DNA of 54,224 nt from Branchiostoma floridae (Eukaryota; Chordata; Leptocardii; Amphioxiformes; Branchiostomatidae), in NCBI RefSeq assembly GCF_000003815.2, contig NC_049989.1:15901990-15956213 (forward strand), read 5' to 3'. Both the position numbers and the translations under genes were made by a program. The notes beneath the pieces are model-generated. The model saw only the letters and a list, made by a program, of their open reading frames with translations. It ran no database searches and had not been told where the DNA came from. Positions 42,360-53,615 of the stretch are shown in pieces. The first letter of the stretch is position 1; every line of letters starts with the position of its first letter.

Positions 42360-43752
42360 GATGTTAAATTCAGTATCTCCGGTAACAGTCCTGGTTATAT
42401 TGACCTCTTATTTTCTTTTTCCAAAATGTGACTAGACATTGCATCTCCGAGGTTTATACTACTCTAATTAGATACAAAAATAAAGGACTTTGCCCTTTCA
42501 TCTTGTATGCAGATACACACCAACATGTGTTGTATCAATCACACACGAATATATTGCCATTTTAACAAAAAGAACTAGTCTATATTGTGACACGCTGTAA
42601 CTATTGTGGGGAAATAAGATATACATAGTACATAGGTAGAATGATCTAGCAAGACCTCAAAATTAACCCAAACACGACTGCGTACTAGTTACCACTCGTA
42701 CATTGCAATTGACCAGTATTTATTTTCTTTCTGAGTACCTATCGTAATCCACAATGTATGGGTTACATGAGTTATTACCTCGTAAGCTACCATTTCTTAA
42801 GCTGGCTCTATCTCACTCCTATACAAGGGAAGAATGACACTTAAATACACAGACATGTCACTTGATGACAATGTTTTATTCACTTTAGAAGAACCAACAT
42901 TCAATGCTATACCTGTGTCCGATTAAATGGTCATGTTTGAGACATGGCTGTGTGTTGTCATATAAAAATATATTCTGTGTATAAAAATCACTATAAAAAA
43001 CAAACACTCAATGCTACACTTGTGTATATATATATCTATTGTACAGTGGTCAAAACTAACCTGTTCATTGTCGATAACATCTCTTTTTGTATGTCACCTG
43101 ATATGCCCGGAGTGTGCTTAAACCTAAAACTTACGTCAGGTCTACGCGTGCGTATTATCAAGATTCTCAAACCCATTGCCGATAATAACAACAGCCTGGG
43201 TCACGACATTCACCAGACCTGAACGGTATTGTCTATTGATAGTGCCGGTACCACTTTGTATCGGTGGCATCTGCAACTGATTGGAGCAAGATGCCGCCGT
43301 GCAAATTAATGACGGGATCTTCTCTTTGTATCTAACTCGAAGCTCGGTATGTGGCCCAGACGTGCCAGGCGCTGTCTGTATGCGTGTAGTACCCGTGTCC
43401 CCAGACGGTCAAACCACTCGCGCATTGTGCGAAGAGATACGCAGGGTCACACCCGGACCCCCCCCCCCCCCTCACCCACTCTCGCATATAACAAGACTCG
43501 AGTCGTGCGTAGGAAATTGTCCTAGATCCATTCCGTGTAGCAGATGATTTCATGTTGTGCAAGCAAGCATTTGTTGTGTCCGTTTTGGCGTAGAGGTTAA
43601 AGCAACTGTCAATCCCTAGTGGTATGGATATTGATACAGCGTTTCTTTACGTCCAGTTGCTAGAATAAATGATCCAGTAGTCCCTAACTGTTGATAAAAA
43701 TCTGCAAAACTACAACATCCCCATGAATTAATTGCGAATACATTTTTTTATA
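42360..43752 (+). repeat. Segmental duplication A, copy 1
   Basis: Nearly identical to 46130-47531 in the same orientation, with scattered substitutions, short indels and a shorter TA run (about 43026 versus 46796). It ends at CATTTTTTTATA, after which the copies diverge. The C-run at 43460-43471 is replaced by GAGCCCCGCGCCCC in copy 2. No protein family is recognised in its frames. Confidence 0.95.
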
Positions 43753-43870
43753 ACGGCGGAATTTTGATATCGCAGCGTTGACCAAACTCCCAACGAAAGC
43801 AGTAATGATTACAGACTTCAACCCCCGTACACGCCCGACAACACGTAGAAACTAAGTTTTCTATGCTGAT

Positions 43871-45090
43871 CTTAGAACATGGCCATCTTTCCTCAGCCAA
43901 TCAGGAGCGAGTATTCTTGTGACTATATCCACATAGTATGGTGTCCCTAGGGGTAGGGGTGTACTAAGTAACGAATAAATTGACTAAGTTGGAGACGCCC
44001 ACCATTCAACTGAATGGTCTCCCTTGGGGTAGGGGTGTACCAACCAACGAATAAATTGACTAAGTTGGAGACGCCCACCTTTTTCTTGCAAATGAAAGCA
44101 ATTAAAGAATTAACAAAAAGGGAAACAGTAAATCAACCTATGTTACTGAACATCTTTATTCATAACATAAACAAAGGAAATTCTTACGATCATGAAAGAA
44201 AGTCAGAACAAGGAGGTTATTCTTTCTTTAACCTCCTTGGTCAGAAAACGAACAAGACAATAATAAAGAGTTTCTTGTAACAAGCTTAAGAAAATGTACA
44301 AACAGCGTTACATCAAACTCTCAAAGACATGAAAAATATAACATCCTTGGTTACATCAAGCTAGGGAACAGGCTCCAAGATAGTAAAGAAAAACTAGTAG
44401 AGATGCTACATAAAACATGCAAGTTAAATTGGTCAAAACGATCAATACTTCCATAAACGAGAAACAAACTAAAAATGCAGGAAGATAATGCATGATGTGG
44501 TCTACCAGGAACGGGTCAAACTGGGAACAGGACAGCTCGTCAGAACGGTTGTTCCAGCAGGTCGAATGAAATGGGGGAGGAGGCAGGAGCGACATCGGCC
44601 GGTTTGTCTGGCAAGAACTGGTCGGGATCAAAACTACAGAACAGTTCGGCAGAGATGACACCATGCTGCAGCAAAACGTTTTACACCAGCTCGAGCTGGA
44701 ACTCAGACATGTCGGGTTGTGTACGGAACTCGCCTGAACATACTGTGAAAACCGGTGAACATACTCGAGAAAATGGGCCTCCCTGAACATACTCGAGAAA
44801 ATGGGCCTCCAAGACATGCCACGTCCTGCTCATTTGAGGTCAGGTTGGGAACTGGGATTGATCTGACATACACCCACAGAACAATGGCATTGTGGTGCAA
44901 AAAAGTGTTGTAAAACCAGACATGAATTTCACACAAGCCTCATGAGGAAAGGTGTGAGGCGCCATCACCAGGGTCATGAATGGGAAATAGGAGAAGAATA
45001 TAGCCTGTCTGTTCGCTTGCTAGGAAAACAAACTGCATGTTTCTAATGACTAAAAAAGTGTATTTTGCTTCGGAAAGATGGCCATGTTCT
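43871..45090. mobile_element. TIR element B, copy 1 (right end cut by a gap)
   Basis: Begins CTTAGAACATGGCCATCTTT and ends GGAAAGATGGCCATGTTCT at the edge of the N run, the inverse of its start. Internal landmarks (AGGGGTAGGGGTGTAC twice, TTGACTAAGTTGGAGACGCC twice) match copy 2 at 49743-50949. A minus-strand frame shares the word DELSCSQFDPFLVDHI with copy 2; I do not recognise it. Confidence 0.85.
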
Positions 45091-45275
45091 NNNNNNNNNN
45101 NNNNNNNNNNNNNNNNNNNNNNNNNNNNNNNNNNNNNNNNNNNNNNNNNNNNNNNNNNNNNNNNNNNNNNNNNNNNNNNNNNNNNNNNNNNNNNNNNNNN
45201 NNNNNNNNNNNNNNNNNNNNNNNNNNNNNNNNNNNNNNNNNNNNNNNNNNNNNNNNNNNNNNNNNNNNNNNNNNN
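45091..45275. other. Assembly gap (185 N)
   Basis: A run of 185 N starting exactly inside the right terminal inverted repeat of element B copy 1. Confidence 1.
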
Positions 45276-46029
45276 TAGAGGCACGCCTGCGAATGTGGTG
45301 AAATTTCACCAAATTGCACTATTTTGGTTTTTCGTCTGCTTTCATTGTATGTGACCCCGGCGGTGGAAAGACTCTCCTGTCCCGAAGTTAGCCTGGCCAA
45401 TCCACGGTAGACTGGATTCCAGGTTATTATTATTACTTTTGTACCCGCTCGATCTTCATGGATTGCAGCGCCGTGATATTTACTGTACATGTTATTTGCT
45501 TTTGAATGTATATTCCATTACATTATTTTGTCGTACCCAACAGAAACATACTTTCTAAAGATACTTTACTGCACCTTAAGGTGTTTGATACAAACTGCCC
45601 CAAGTGCTTAGTAAACATGAACACACTCTTCATGCGTTGTCGACTTACAGTATCTTTGGTTTGGAATGTGGTAGTCACCCTTTGAGTCGGTGTGACAAAT
45701 GGGCCTGTCATGCTCACGACTCTCTACACATACACGACTTATTAGCCCCAGGCAGGACTGAGTCCGGCATGTTATGACAAATTTTCCCCTTTTTCCTTTT
45801 ATTTCTATGTTGTAGGACCATTCGGTGCAAGCCGGGCTAAGAAAGCTACGAGAGGTGTGCCTCGATCACAACATTCATGTATATCCCTTAAAGATGAGTC
45901 GCGCCCTGGACCGCCTGATCAAGACAGGCACGCAGGCGAAACCCAACAAAAACATACTGTATTGTCCAAACATTACGTAGTATAGCTTAAAGATACCTTT
46001 CTGCACCTTATGGTGATTGATACAAAATC
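45276..46029. other. Unannotated DNA with a short internal duplication
   Basis: The block CTGCACCTTAAGGTGTTTGATACAAA (only partly quoted: CTGCACCTTAAGG, about 45570) recurs diverged near 46003 as CTGCACCTTATGG. The phrase AGTAAACATGAACACACTC at 45610 also recurs near 52311. No gene recognised. Confidence 0.4.
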
Positions 46030-46129
46030 NNNNNNNNNNNNNNNNNNNNNNNNNNNNNNNNNNNNNNNNNNNNNNNNNNNNNNNNNNNNNNNNNNNNNNN
46101 NNNNNNNNNNNNNNNNNNNNNNNNNNNNN
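46030..46129. other. Assembly gap (100 N)
   Basis: A run of 100 N; segmental duplication A copy 2 starts at its right edge. Confidence 1.
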
Positions 46130-47531
46130 GATGTTAAATCAGTATCTCGCGGTAACAGTCCTGGTTATATTGACCTCTTATTTTCTTTTTCCAAAATGTG
46201 ACTAGACATTGCATCTCCGGAGGTTTATACTACTCTAATTAGATACAAAAATAAAGGACTTTGCCCTTTCATCTTGTATGCAGATACACACCAACATGAC
46301 TGTTGTATCAATCACACACGAATATATTGCCATTTTAACAAAAAGAACTAGTCTATATTGTGACACGCTGTAACTATTGTGGGGAAATAAGATATACATA
46401 GTACATAGGTAGAATGATCTAGCAAGACCTCAAAATTAACCCAAACACGACTGCGTACTAGTCACCACTCGTACATTGCAATTGACCAGTATTTATTTTC
46501 TTTCTGAGTACCTATCGTAATCCACAATGTATGGGTTACATGAGTTATTACCTCGTAAGCTACCATTTCTTAAGCTGGCTCTATCTCACTCCTATACAAG
46601 GGAAGAATGACACTTAAATACACAGACATGTCACTTGATGACAATGTTTTATTCACTTTAGAAGAACCAACATTCAATGCTATACCTGTGTCCGATTAAA
46701 TGGTCATGTTTGAGAAATGGCTGTGTGTTGTCATATAAAAATATATTCTGGGTATAAAAATCACTATAAAAAACAAACACTCAATGCTACACTTGTATAT
46801 ATATATATATATATATCTATTGTACAGTGGTCAAAGCTAACCTGTTCATTGTCGATAACATCTCGTTTTGTATGTCACCTGATATGCCCGGCGTGTGCTT
46901 AAACCTAAAACTTACGTCAGGTCTACGCGTGCGTATTATCAAGATTCTCAAACCCATTGCCGAAAATAACAACAGCCTGGGTCACGACATTCACCAGACC
47001 TGAACGGTATTGTCTATTGATAGTGCCGGTACCACTTTGTATCGGTGGCATCTGCAACTGATTTGGAGCAGATGCCGCCGTGCAAATTATGACGGGATCT
47101 TCTCTTTGTATCTAACTCGAAGCTCGGTATGTGGCCCAGACGTGCCAGGCGCTGTCTGTATGCGTCTAGTACCCGTGTCCCCAGACGGTCAAACCACTCG
47201 CGCATTGTGCGAAGAGATACGCAGGGTCACACCCGGAGCCCCGCGCCCCCTCACCCACGCTCGCATATAACAAGACTCGAGTCGTGCGTAGGAAATTGTC
47301 CTAGATCCATTCCGTGTAGCAGATGATTTCATGTTGTGCAAGCAAGCATTTGTTGTGTCCGTTTTGGCGTAGAGGTTAAAGCAACTGTCAATCCCTAGTG
47401 GTATGAATATTGATACAGCGTTTCTTTACGTCCAGTTGCTAGAATAAATGATCCAGTAGTCCCTAACTGTTGATAAAAATCTGCAAAACTACAACATCCC
47501 CATGAATTAATTGCGAATACATTTTTTTATA
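46130..47531 (+). repeat. Segmental duplication A, copy 2
   Basis: Matches 42360-43752; its true left end is hidden in the gap. Beyond the shared CATTTTTTTATA it is followed by the unidentified gene instead of element B. Confidence 0.95.
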
Positions 47532-47666
47532 TAAAACATCGTACGTCCAAACTGTTCGGTTACTTTTTAGAACGGCCCATATTTACGTTTAACTGCACAT
47601 CTGGCCGAAAACCGCCAGAAGTAGAATGACCTTGTGAACTAATCTGACTGCCCCTACGGCCACCAG

Positions 47667-47867
47667 CTACCACATGTTTGTCTTCGAGGGGTTTTCGAGG
47701 ACGAAATTCGCTAAGTTCTTATAGCGCTCAACCACGCTCCTTTTGGCCCCGACCCGGATGGCTTCAGTCTCCTGCAGGCGCAGCAGTGGCCCGTGGAGTT
47801 TTGCGGGGTAGCGGTGAACGAGGGGGTCCAGGCACGCCTCCTTCGCCTTGTCCAGCTCTCGCATCTC
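47667..47867 (-). CDS. Unidentified minus-strand gene, exon 2
   Basis: A strong acceptor (TTTAATTTTCTCTTTAG) precedes GAGATGCGAGAG; the frame is open for 66 codons to a TAG at 47669-47667. The peptide begins EMRELDKAKEACLDPLV and ends LENPSKTNMW, basic and helical-looking, without a known domain. Phase 0 matches the donor of exon 1 at 49165. GC content is well above the surrounding DNA. Confidence 0.6.
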   Translation of the reverse strand, partial: EMRELDKAKEACLDPLVHRYPAKLHGPLLRLQETEAIRVGAKRSVVERYKNLANFVLENPSKTNMW

Positions 47868-49164
47868 CTAAAGAGAAAATTAAATGAAACCAACGTCAGG
47901 TTTATTTTCAACTGCTCCAATTTTCCGCTCGCTGCCGCAATCATTTGGGCCTGGCGGTTCTGGCTGCACATGTTACCAAACCCGGGACGGTAGGGAGCCT
48001 TTGTCGGCACTCGACTGTGACGTGGTGGAATGTTATGATCGATTAGGGAATAATGAAGACTTGTTTCATGCTGTGAGAGCACGTTGCTGACACCCCGGTT
48101 TGTCTCTCGCTAGGCCTGGATGTAATTAGAAGCCCGGTGCGATAACTGTCTTCTCACGATTAGAAAATAAAGCCACCTGGGCGAAGCTAAAAACTTTTGG
48201 ATTTGGAAAAGGCGAGAATACACTGAATACACTCTCTTTTAACCTGTGCTTAGAAATCTGCACAAGCTAATCAAGAGGTGGGGGAAACCGAACTGGGGCA
48301 GGTTAATTTTTGGACGGAAAAAAACAGAGAAACTAATTGGTTTTCTCGCTAGCGGGGAGAAACGACGTCGTTTTGTTGGTGCTGGTGGGGGAAGCCAAAC
48401 TTTCCTGTGTTGTATTTGCGGGTGAAGTTTTCAACTTAGGTCGCACTATATGCCAAGTCAGCGAATAGGTTCGTACTTATAAAATGGACTGGGGGATAAC
48501 TAATACGTGTTTCATTCGTTTCGTGTCAAGCCATGCATAGGTCCTTTCTCATACGCCGGGAACTACTCATGTCTTTCATGTCCGTCATAGTTACCAACTT
48601 CAAATCCGATCAGCTAAGGAAACAAACTCGTTTCCTCCGTTTCTGCGGGGATACAACGTCAACCCGCCCGTTCAGAAAAAAATGTTGTTTTTCCGGTTCT
48701 GTGGGGTGATGTAACTTCAACCCGCCCGTCCTGGGAAACAAAATGCCGTTTTTTCGTGTCTGTGGGGAGATATAACTACAACCCGTCTGTCCAGGAAAAC
48801 AAAGTGTATTTTTTCGCTTCTATGGGGAGATACAACTTCAACCCGCCCGTCCAGGAAATACAATGTCATTTTTCCGTTTCTGCGGGGAGATACAAGGTCA
48901 TACAACTTCAACCCGCTCGTCCAGGAATAAAAATGTTGTCTTTTCCTTCCTGCAGGGAGATACAACTTCGACCCGCCTGCCTATACTAGGAAAACAAAGT
49001 GTTGTGTCAACGTTTTTGCGGAGGCTACCACTTAAACCTGTCCTGCCAGGTAATACCGCATTGTTTCGTCCGTGTCCGCGGTTGGCCCATACATCAAGTA
49101 CTTAATACATCTTTCAAAACCCAGGTGTACGAAAAAAAAAAACATTCCGGAAAATCGTACTAAC
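47868..49164 (-). other. Intron of the unidentified gene
   Basis: Bounded (minus strand) by GAGGTTAGT and TCTCTTTAG. About a third of it is the ~63-bp minisatellite at 48610-49080. Confidence 0.5.
48610..49080. repeat. Minisatellite, about seven ~63-bp units
   Basis: Units are built on GGGGAGATACAACTTCAACC followed by CGCCCGTCCAGGAAA and a T-rich TTTTTCCGTTTCTG block. Divergence between units is moderate and one unit has an internal partial repeat (AGGTCATACAACTTC). Confidence 0.9.
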
Positions 49165-49732
49165 CTCGAGATCGCTCTCGCTACCGGAGCTTGAGCTCGA
49201 GTCCTCCTCCAGTGGGACTGGCTTTGCCTTTTTGGCTGGCGGAGGGAGGCCGGACGAACTGGTGGCGTCGGGTCTCTCGGGGCGGTTCGTCGGTGGGGTC
49301 CAGGAGGTTTGCGACCGCCTGGGCTGCGGTTTTGCCGGCCTTGGATGATCGGATCGGCAGCCTGGGTGCCGCGGCATCGTTGGCGGCCATGATCAAGAAG
49401 TGCGCCAAGCGGACGATCGTCTCGTGTGCCTTGAGGTCCTTTCCCGTCGTGTCTAGGAGGAAACCGGAGTTCTCTCCCGTGAGGGTCTCCAGCCGCTCCG
49501 CCAGCTCGTCGTCGCTGAGGCTTCGGGGCGGCACGTCGGCTTCGAATCTAGCAAGGAGAGCCTCCTCCAGGAGGGGAGCCTCTCCCCGCACCGCTTTAAC
49601 AACATCTAACAAAATCTGCCCCACAAGGGTGGCATCTCCGCGCAGGACGGGTGGAGCCGGCGCGCTCATAGTGAGGTCCGTGCCGGTCCAGTTCGCGACA
49701 CGGAGTGAGCCCACATGTAAGGTTTGTTGCAT
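49165..49732 (-). CDS. Unidentified minus-strand gene, exon 1 (one frameshift)
   Basis: The ATG at 49732 or, better, the internal one at 49672 (MSAPAPPVLRGD) opens a GC-rich frame. The protein is mostly helical (LVGQILLDVVKAVRG, DELAERLETLTGENSG, ETIVRLAHFLIMAAND). The frame then needs a one-base correction in a GGGG run at 49279-49282 to reach the downstream PPPAKKAKPVPLEED and a Ser/Glu-rich acidic end before the GTTAGT donor. Without it, translation stops near 49181. The Lys-rich plus acidic serine end looks nuclear. I do not recognise the family; a gag-like or other transposon protein is possible. Confidence 0.55.
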
Positions 49733-49742
49733 CTAACCCGCT

Positions 49743-50949
49743 CTTAGAACATGGCCATCTTTCCTCAGCCAATCAGGAGCGAGTATTTCTTGTGACTAAA
49801 TCCACATAGTATGGTGTCCCTAGGGGTAGGGGTGTACTAAGTAACGAATAAATTGACTAAGTTGGAGACGCCCACCATTCAACTGAATGGTCTCCCTAGG
49901 GGTAGGGGTGTACCAACCAACGAATAAATTGACTAAGTTGGAGACGCCCACCATTCTCATACAAATAAAAACAATTAAAGAATTAACAGAAAGGGAAACA
50001 GCAAATTAAACAATGTTACTGAACATCTTTATTCAAAAGATAAACGAAGGAAATTCTAACGATCATGAAAGAAAGTCATAAAACGAACAAGCCAATAATA
50101 AAGAGTTTTTTGTAACAAGAAAATGTACAAACAGCACTAGCATTACATCAAGGGCATAAACATATACATACAGTAATCTCCTTTGTTACATTAAGAGAAC
50201 AGGTTCTAAGATAAAAACTGTAGAGATGTTAAATCAAAACATGCGCGTTGAATTGATCAAAACAAAGCAAACATATGCGATCAATACTTTCATAAACCTG
50301 AAACAAACAAACTAAAAATGCAGGAAGATAATGCAAGATGTGGTCTACCAGGAACGGGTCGAACTTGGAACAGGACAGCTCGTCAGAAATTCCAACAGTT
50401 GCTCCAGTAGGGCAAAGGAAGATGAGGGGCAGCGACATAATTTTTTTGGCCGGTTTGTCTGGCAAAGGAAGATGAGGGGCAGCGACATAATTTTTTTGGC
50501 CGGTTTGTCTGTCAGCTGCTAGAACAGTTCGGAGATGCCAATGTGCTGCAGCAAAACGTTATCCACCAGCTCGAGCTGTATTTTAGACGGGTTGGGCTGT
50601 GTAAGGAACTCTTCAGTTGAAAATGCCTACATGTACTCGAGAAATTGTTCTCCAAAAGAAGCCACGTCCTACTCCTTTGAGGTCAGGTTGGGGACTGGCA
50701 TCCATGTGACCAGATCTGACATACATACACCCAAAAAACAATGGCATTGTGGTGCAAAAAAGTGTTGTAAAACTTTACAAGAATTTCAAACAATGCTGTG
50801 AGGAAAGGTGTGAGGCGCCATCACCACTGGGTCATGAATGAGAACTAGGAAAAGAATGTAGCCAGTCCGCTTGCTGGGAAAACAAACTGCATGTTTCTAA
50901 TGACTAAAAATGTGTGTATTTTGCTTCGGAAAGATGGCCATGTTCTAAG
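49743..50949. mobile_element. TIR element B, copy 2 (complete)
   Basis: Starts CTTAGAACATGGCCATCTTT and ends GGAAAGATGGCCATGTTCTA(AG), about 1.2 kb. Inverted termini are about 22 bp. No clear target duplication is visible (left flank AACCCGCT, right flank TCAGTTAG). No transposase motif is recognised, so the superfamily is unknown. It lies 10 bases upstream of the first ATG of the unidentified gene. Confidence 0.85.
50411..50510 (+). repeat. Perfect 50-bp tandem duplication inside element B copy 2
   Basis: GGCAAAGGAAGATGAGGGGC starts at 50411 and 50461; the two 50-base units are identical. Copy 1 has only one related stretch. Confidence 0.97.
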
Positions 50950-53027
50950 TCAGTTAGATCCTGGGTGTGATCTGACTATGTGGATTTAGTACTGCTCCCC
51001 CACCCATATGGTCTTAGTTACAGGGAAGTCATCACGCGATGTCACCGCGTGACACGAGCGGCACCCAGTAAGGCCACAGTAAGTACATTTTGTGGGTGAC
51101 ATACTTGCAGACTCCAAATTTTATACGATAAAAAAACAAGATGAGTAAAAAACAAGATGCCTAAATTTTCAAAATGGATATAAAAACCTTATACAAACCT
51201 TACACAACAATATTGTAGTGACAAACGATGGTCACCTATCACTTTGAGCCAACAAGTCTTTTATTCTGTAGAAATACGAGAGGCGAGTAAGAACAGAAAG
51301 AAACAACACCCCGACTCCCTCATGACTACCTTAGGAGTGTCACTTCTACAAGTACAATCAAGGCTACAAAGAGGACATATTTTCTATTTCAGTATTTTCT
51401 CGACATTGAAACATGTCTTGAGGGGAAAGATGTCTTCCATAAAATCTACTTACTGTTACCTAATCTAAGGTGAGGTGAAAGGGTCAACACATGTTATTCA
51501 ATTAAAAGAACCAATACATCTCCTCATTGGGTTAAGTTTGTGAAACTCGAGTAAGATCTTCAAAACTCCTCAAAGTTAAGGGATATGTTACGGTCACATT
51601 ACCCTGAACCGGGCGGTCGGGCAGCTCTCGGGAACGAATTAAAAGTATTATATAAAGGGCTCAAAACACTAACTCAAACTCAAACTGTAAAGAAAATAAG
51701 TCATGACCATAATTTGTGATTGATAGACAGCTATATCTTTCGTTTTAGTTTCCGGCAACATTCCGACAGTATCTACCATTTGGGGGGTCTTTCACTCTAG
51801 TAACAAGAGGTCGAACTCAAAATTTTAGACTCATACCTTCTTCTAATACTCTCATCTTGTATCATTGGGTAGGTTTCGAACTCTGTTAATCTGAAACAGA
51901 GTTTGAACTCAATCGCAAATTTCAGCTGAAACTTTTCTTCATAGCTATAATAGTGATTTTGGGGCGCATGCGCAAAACAATTAATTAGCTGCTCCAACTT
52001 TCACCCATGACCTGTGACCTCTCAGTCTTCCTACGCTTCAATGGTGGCTGGTGGTTCGATCTAAGCACCTCTGTCAAGTTTCATTTTATCGGAAGTTTAT
52101 GCGGTTTTGACATGCCAAATTAAAACACGCACCGTTTGCTGTATAAGCACCTAGATAAGATTATAACCAGTGCGGGTGCTTGCCCTTCCGCGGCTTTATA
52201 AGAGCGCATCACGTTATTGTTGGGTGGAGCACTGATCAAATTTCGTACGCGTACGCTCCCAGGCTCAGCATGGCAGCTCTGTTTCAACAAACTGCCCACG
52301 GTATAGCACAGTAAACATGAATACACTCTTCATGCCGTGTAGGCTCAAATATCAAGATGTACTTGAGATACACAGCAGGACTGGTCCGACCATTTTAAAG
52401 CTAAGGGCACAACCCGCCGTACGTGCAACTGCGTGGTGTCTACGTGCCACAACTGGTGCTGGTAAACGGGCTGCTAACTTCAGCTCGGTCTTGCTGATGG
52501 GGCCTTGTGGACGGTTATAATTGTTACTTAATTCGAGGTAAGATATGGTCAGTGAGATGAGATCGGCCCTGTTGTGTTTTATAAGGTCACCTAATAGCGT
52601 TTGACGGTTCATTGCTTATGAAATCCTATACTGGTCTTCCCATAACTGTTGGTAGGCATAATTTGACAAGATGTTAATGTTTTGAAGGCATAATAGACTG
52701 AAGTAAGACAAGACGTCCTAGTCACAAAGAGGTTTGATTAGAGGATGTAGTGCTAAAAGATGACAAAACAGGACAGCCCACGATACAGAGCTAGTGATCC
52801 ATTTTTTGACGAGCATTAAAGTTGGGTATCACCGTCCTACACATGGTTTAGCGGTTTCTGTGTTTGTTCAGGCCTAGTTGACAGATCAGAATACATGCGT
52901 TACTGATAACAAGAGCCACCCGTGAGAGAGGGCCACGAGGAAATAAGTACCACATGATCGCCTCCCCCTTCCACGGAGATGTAAACAAACCGCCACTGAT
53001 TACTAGAACAGAACCACTCACACTCAC
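50950..53027. other. No supportable gene
   Basis: AT-rich, with scattered short frames on both strands. No motif, splice pair or structured repeat that I can defend. Confidence 0.4.
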
Positions 53028-53081
53028 AGAACAGAGCAGAACCACCGCGACGATAATCACGCTCATGCAAATGCATGACAT
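53028..53081 (-). CDS. Weak candidate signal-peptide exon
   Basis: On the minus strand ATG 53081 starts 18 codons (MSCICMSVIIVAVVLLCS) that look like a signal peptide core, followed exactly at a codon boundary by GTGAGTGTGAG, a good donor. No second exon can be assigned, so this rests on composition and one splice site. Confidence 0.25.
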
Positions 53082-53399
53082 GTCTCTTTCTCCCTACATA
53101 ACTTTAAACTAAGATGCCCCATCTCATGTTTTCCCTGTAGCGCCCAGCGTCCGTTAAGGGCCCCGGCCATCCACCCCACCAAGCGGCAAGCTTATACAAA
53201 TCATCACATTCATCACACAATACGGCTAAGTAAAAGGAAGGCATACATGACATCTATACACCAGATATTTCTAAATACAATCCAAATCATATGAGTGACC
53301 AACTTACCTCCCCTTTTGTCAGTTGCTTTGTAACAAAAGATAATGTGCTGCATAGTTATTCTGCCATAGACGCACGGCAAAAGCCACCACGTAGGTCAC

Positions 53400-53615
53400 A
53401 TGGGAGGGCACCCCGTGGCTGGCATGGGCCCGACGAACACGTGTCCCGGCGGAAGAGGCGGTACCCTCCAGATTGACGTAAACCCGACCTCACTACCCTT
53501 CCGGGACACCAAAACGTTCATCGCTGGGTCACTGCACCAAAACGTGGACGTATGGGAAAAACTAGCAAAATTCTTGGGACAAGGGCCTGGAAGTCCTTGT
53601 TTGGATAAAGAATAA
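53400..53615 (+). CDS. Unidentified short open frame
   Basis: 71 codons ending in TAA at 53613. The word FIAGSLHQNVDVWEKLAKFLG (21 residues; core FIAGSLHQNVDVWEK) has protein-like composition. It could be a fragment of a retroelement polyprotein or an exon; no partner is seen. Confidence 0.25.
   Translation: MGGHPVAGMGPTNTCPGGRGGTLQIDVNPTSLPFRDTKTFIAGSLHQNVDVWEKLAKFLGQGPGSPCLDKE

Noticed and set aside
45037-45490. Several frames running through N bases
   Set aside because: They exist only because N codons contain no stops.
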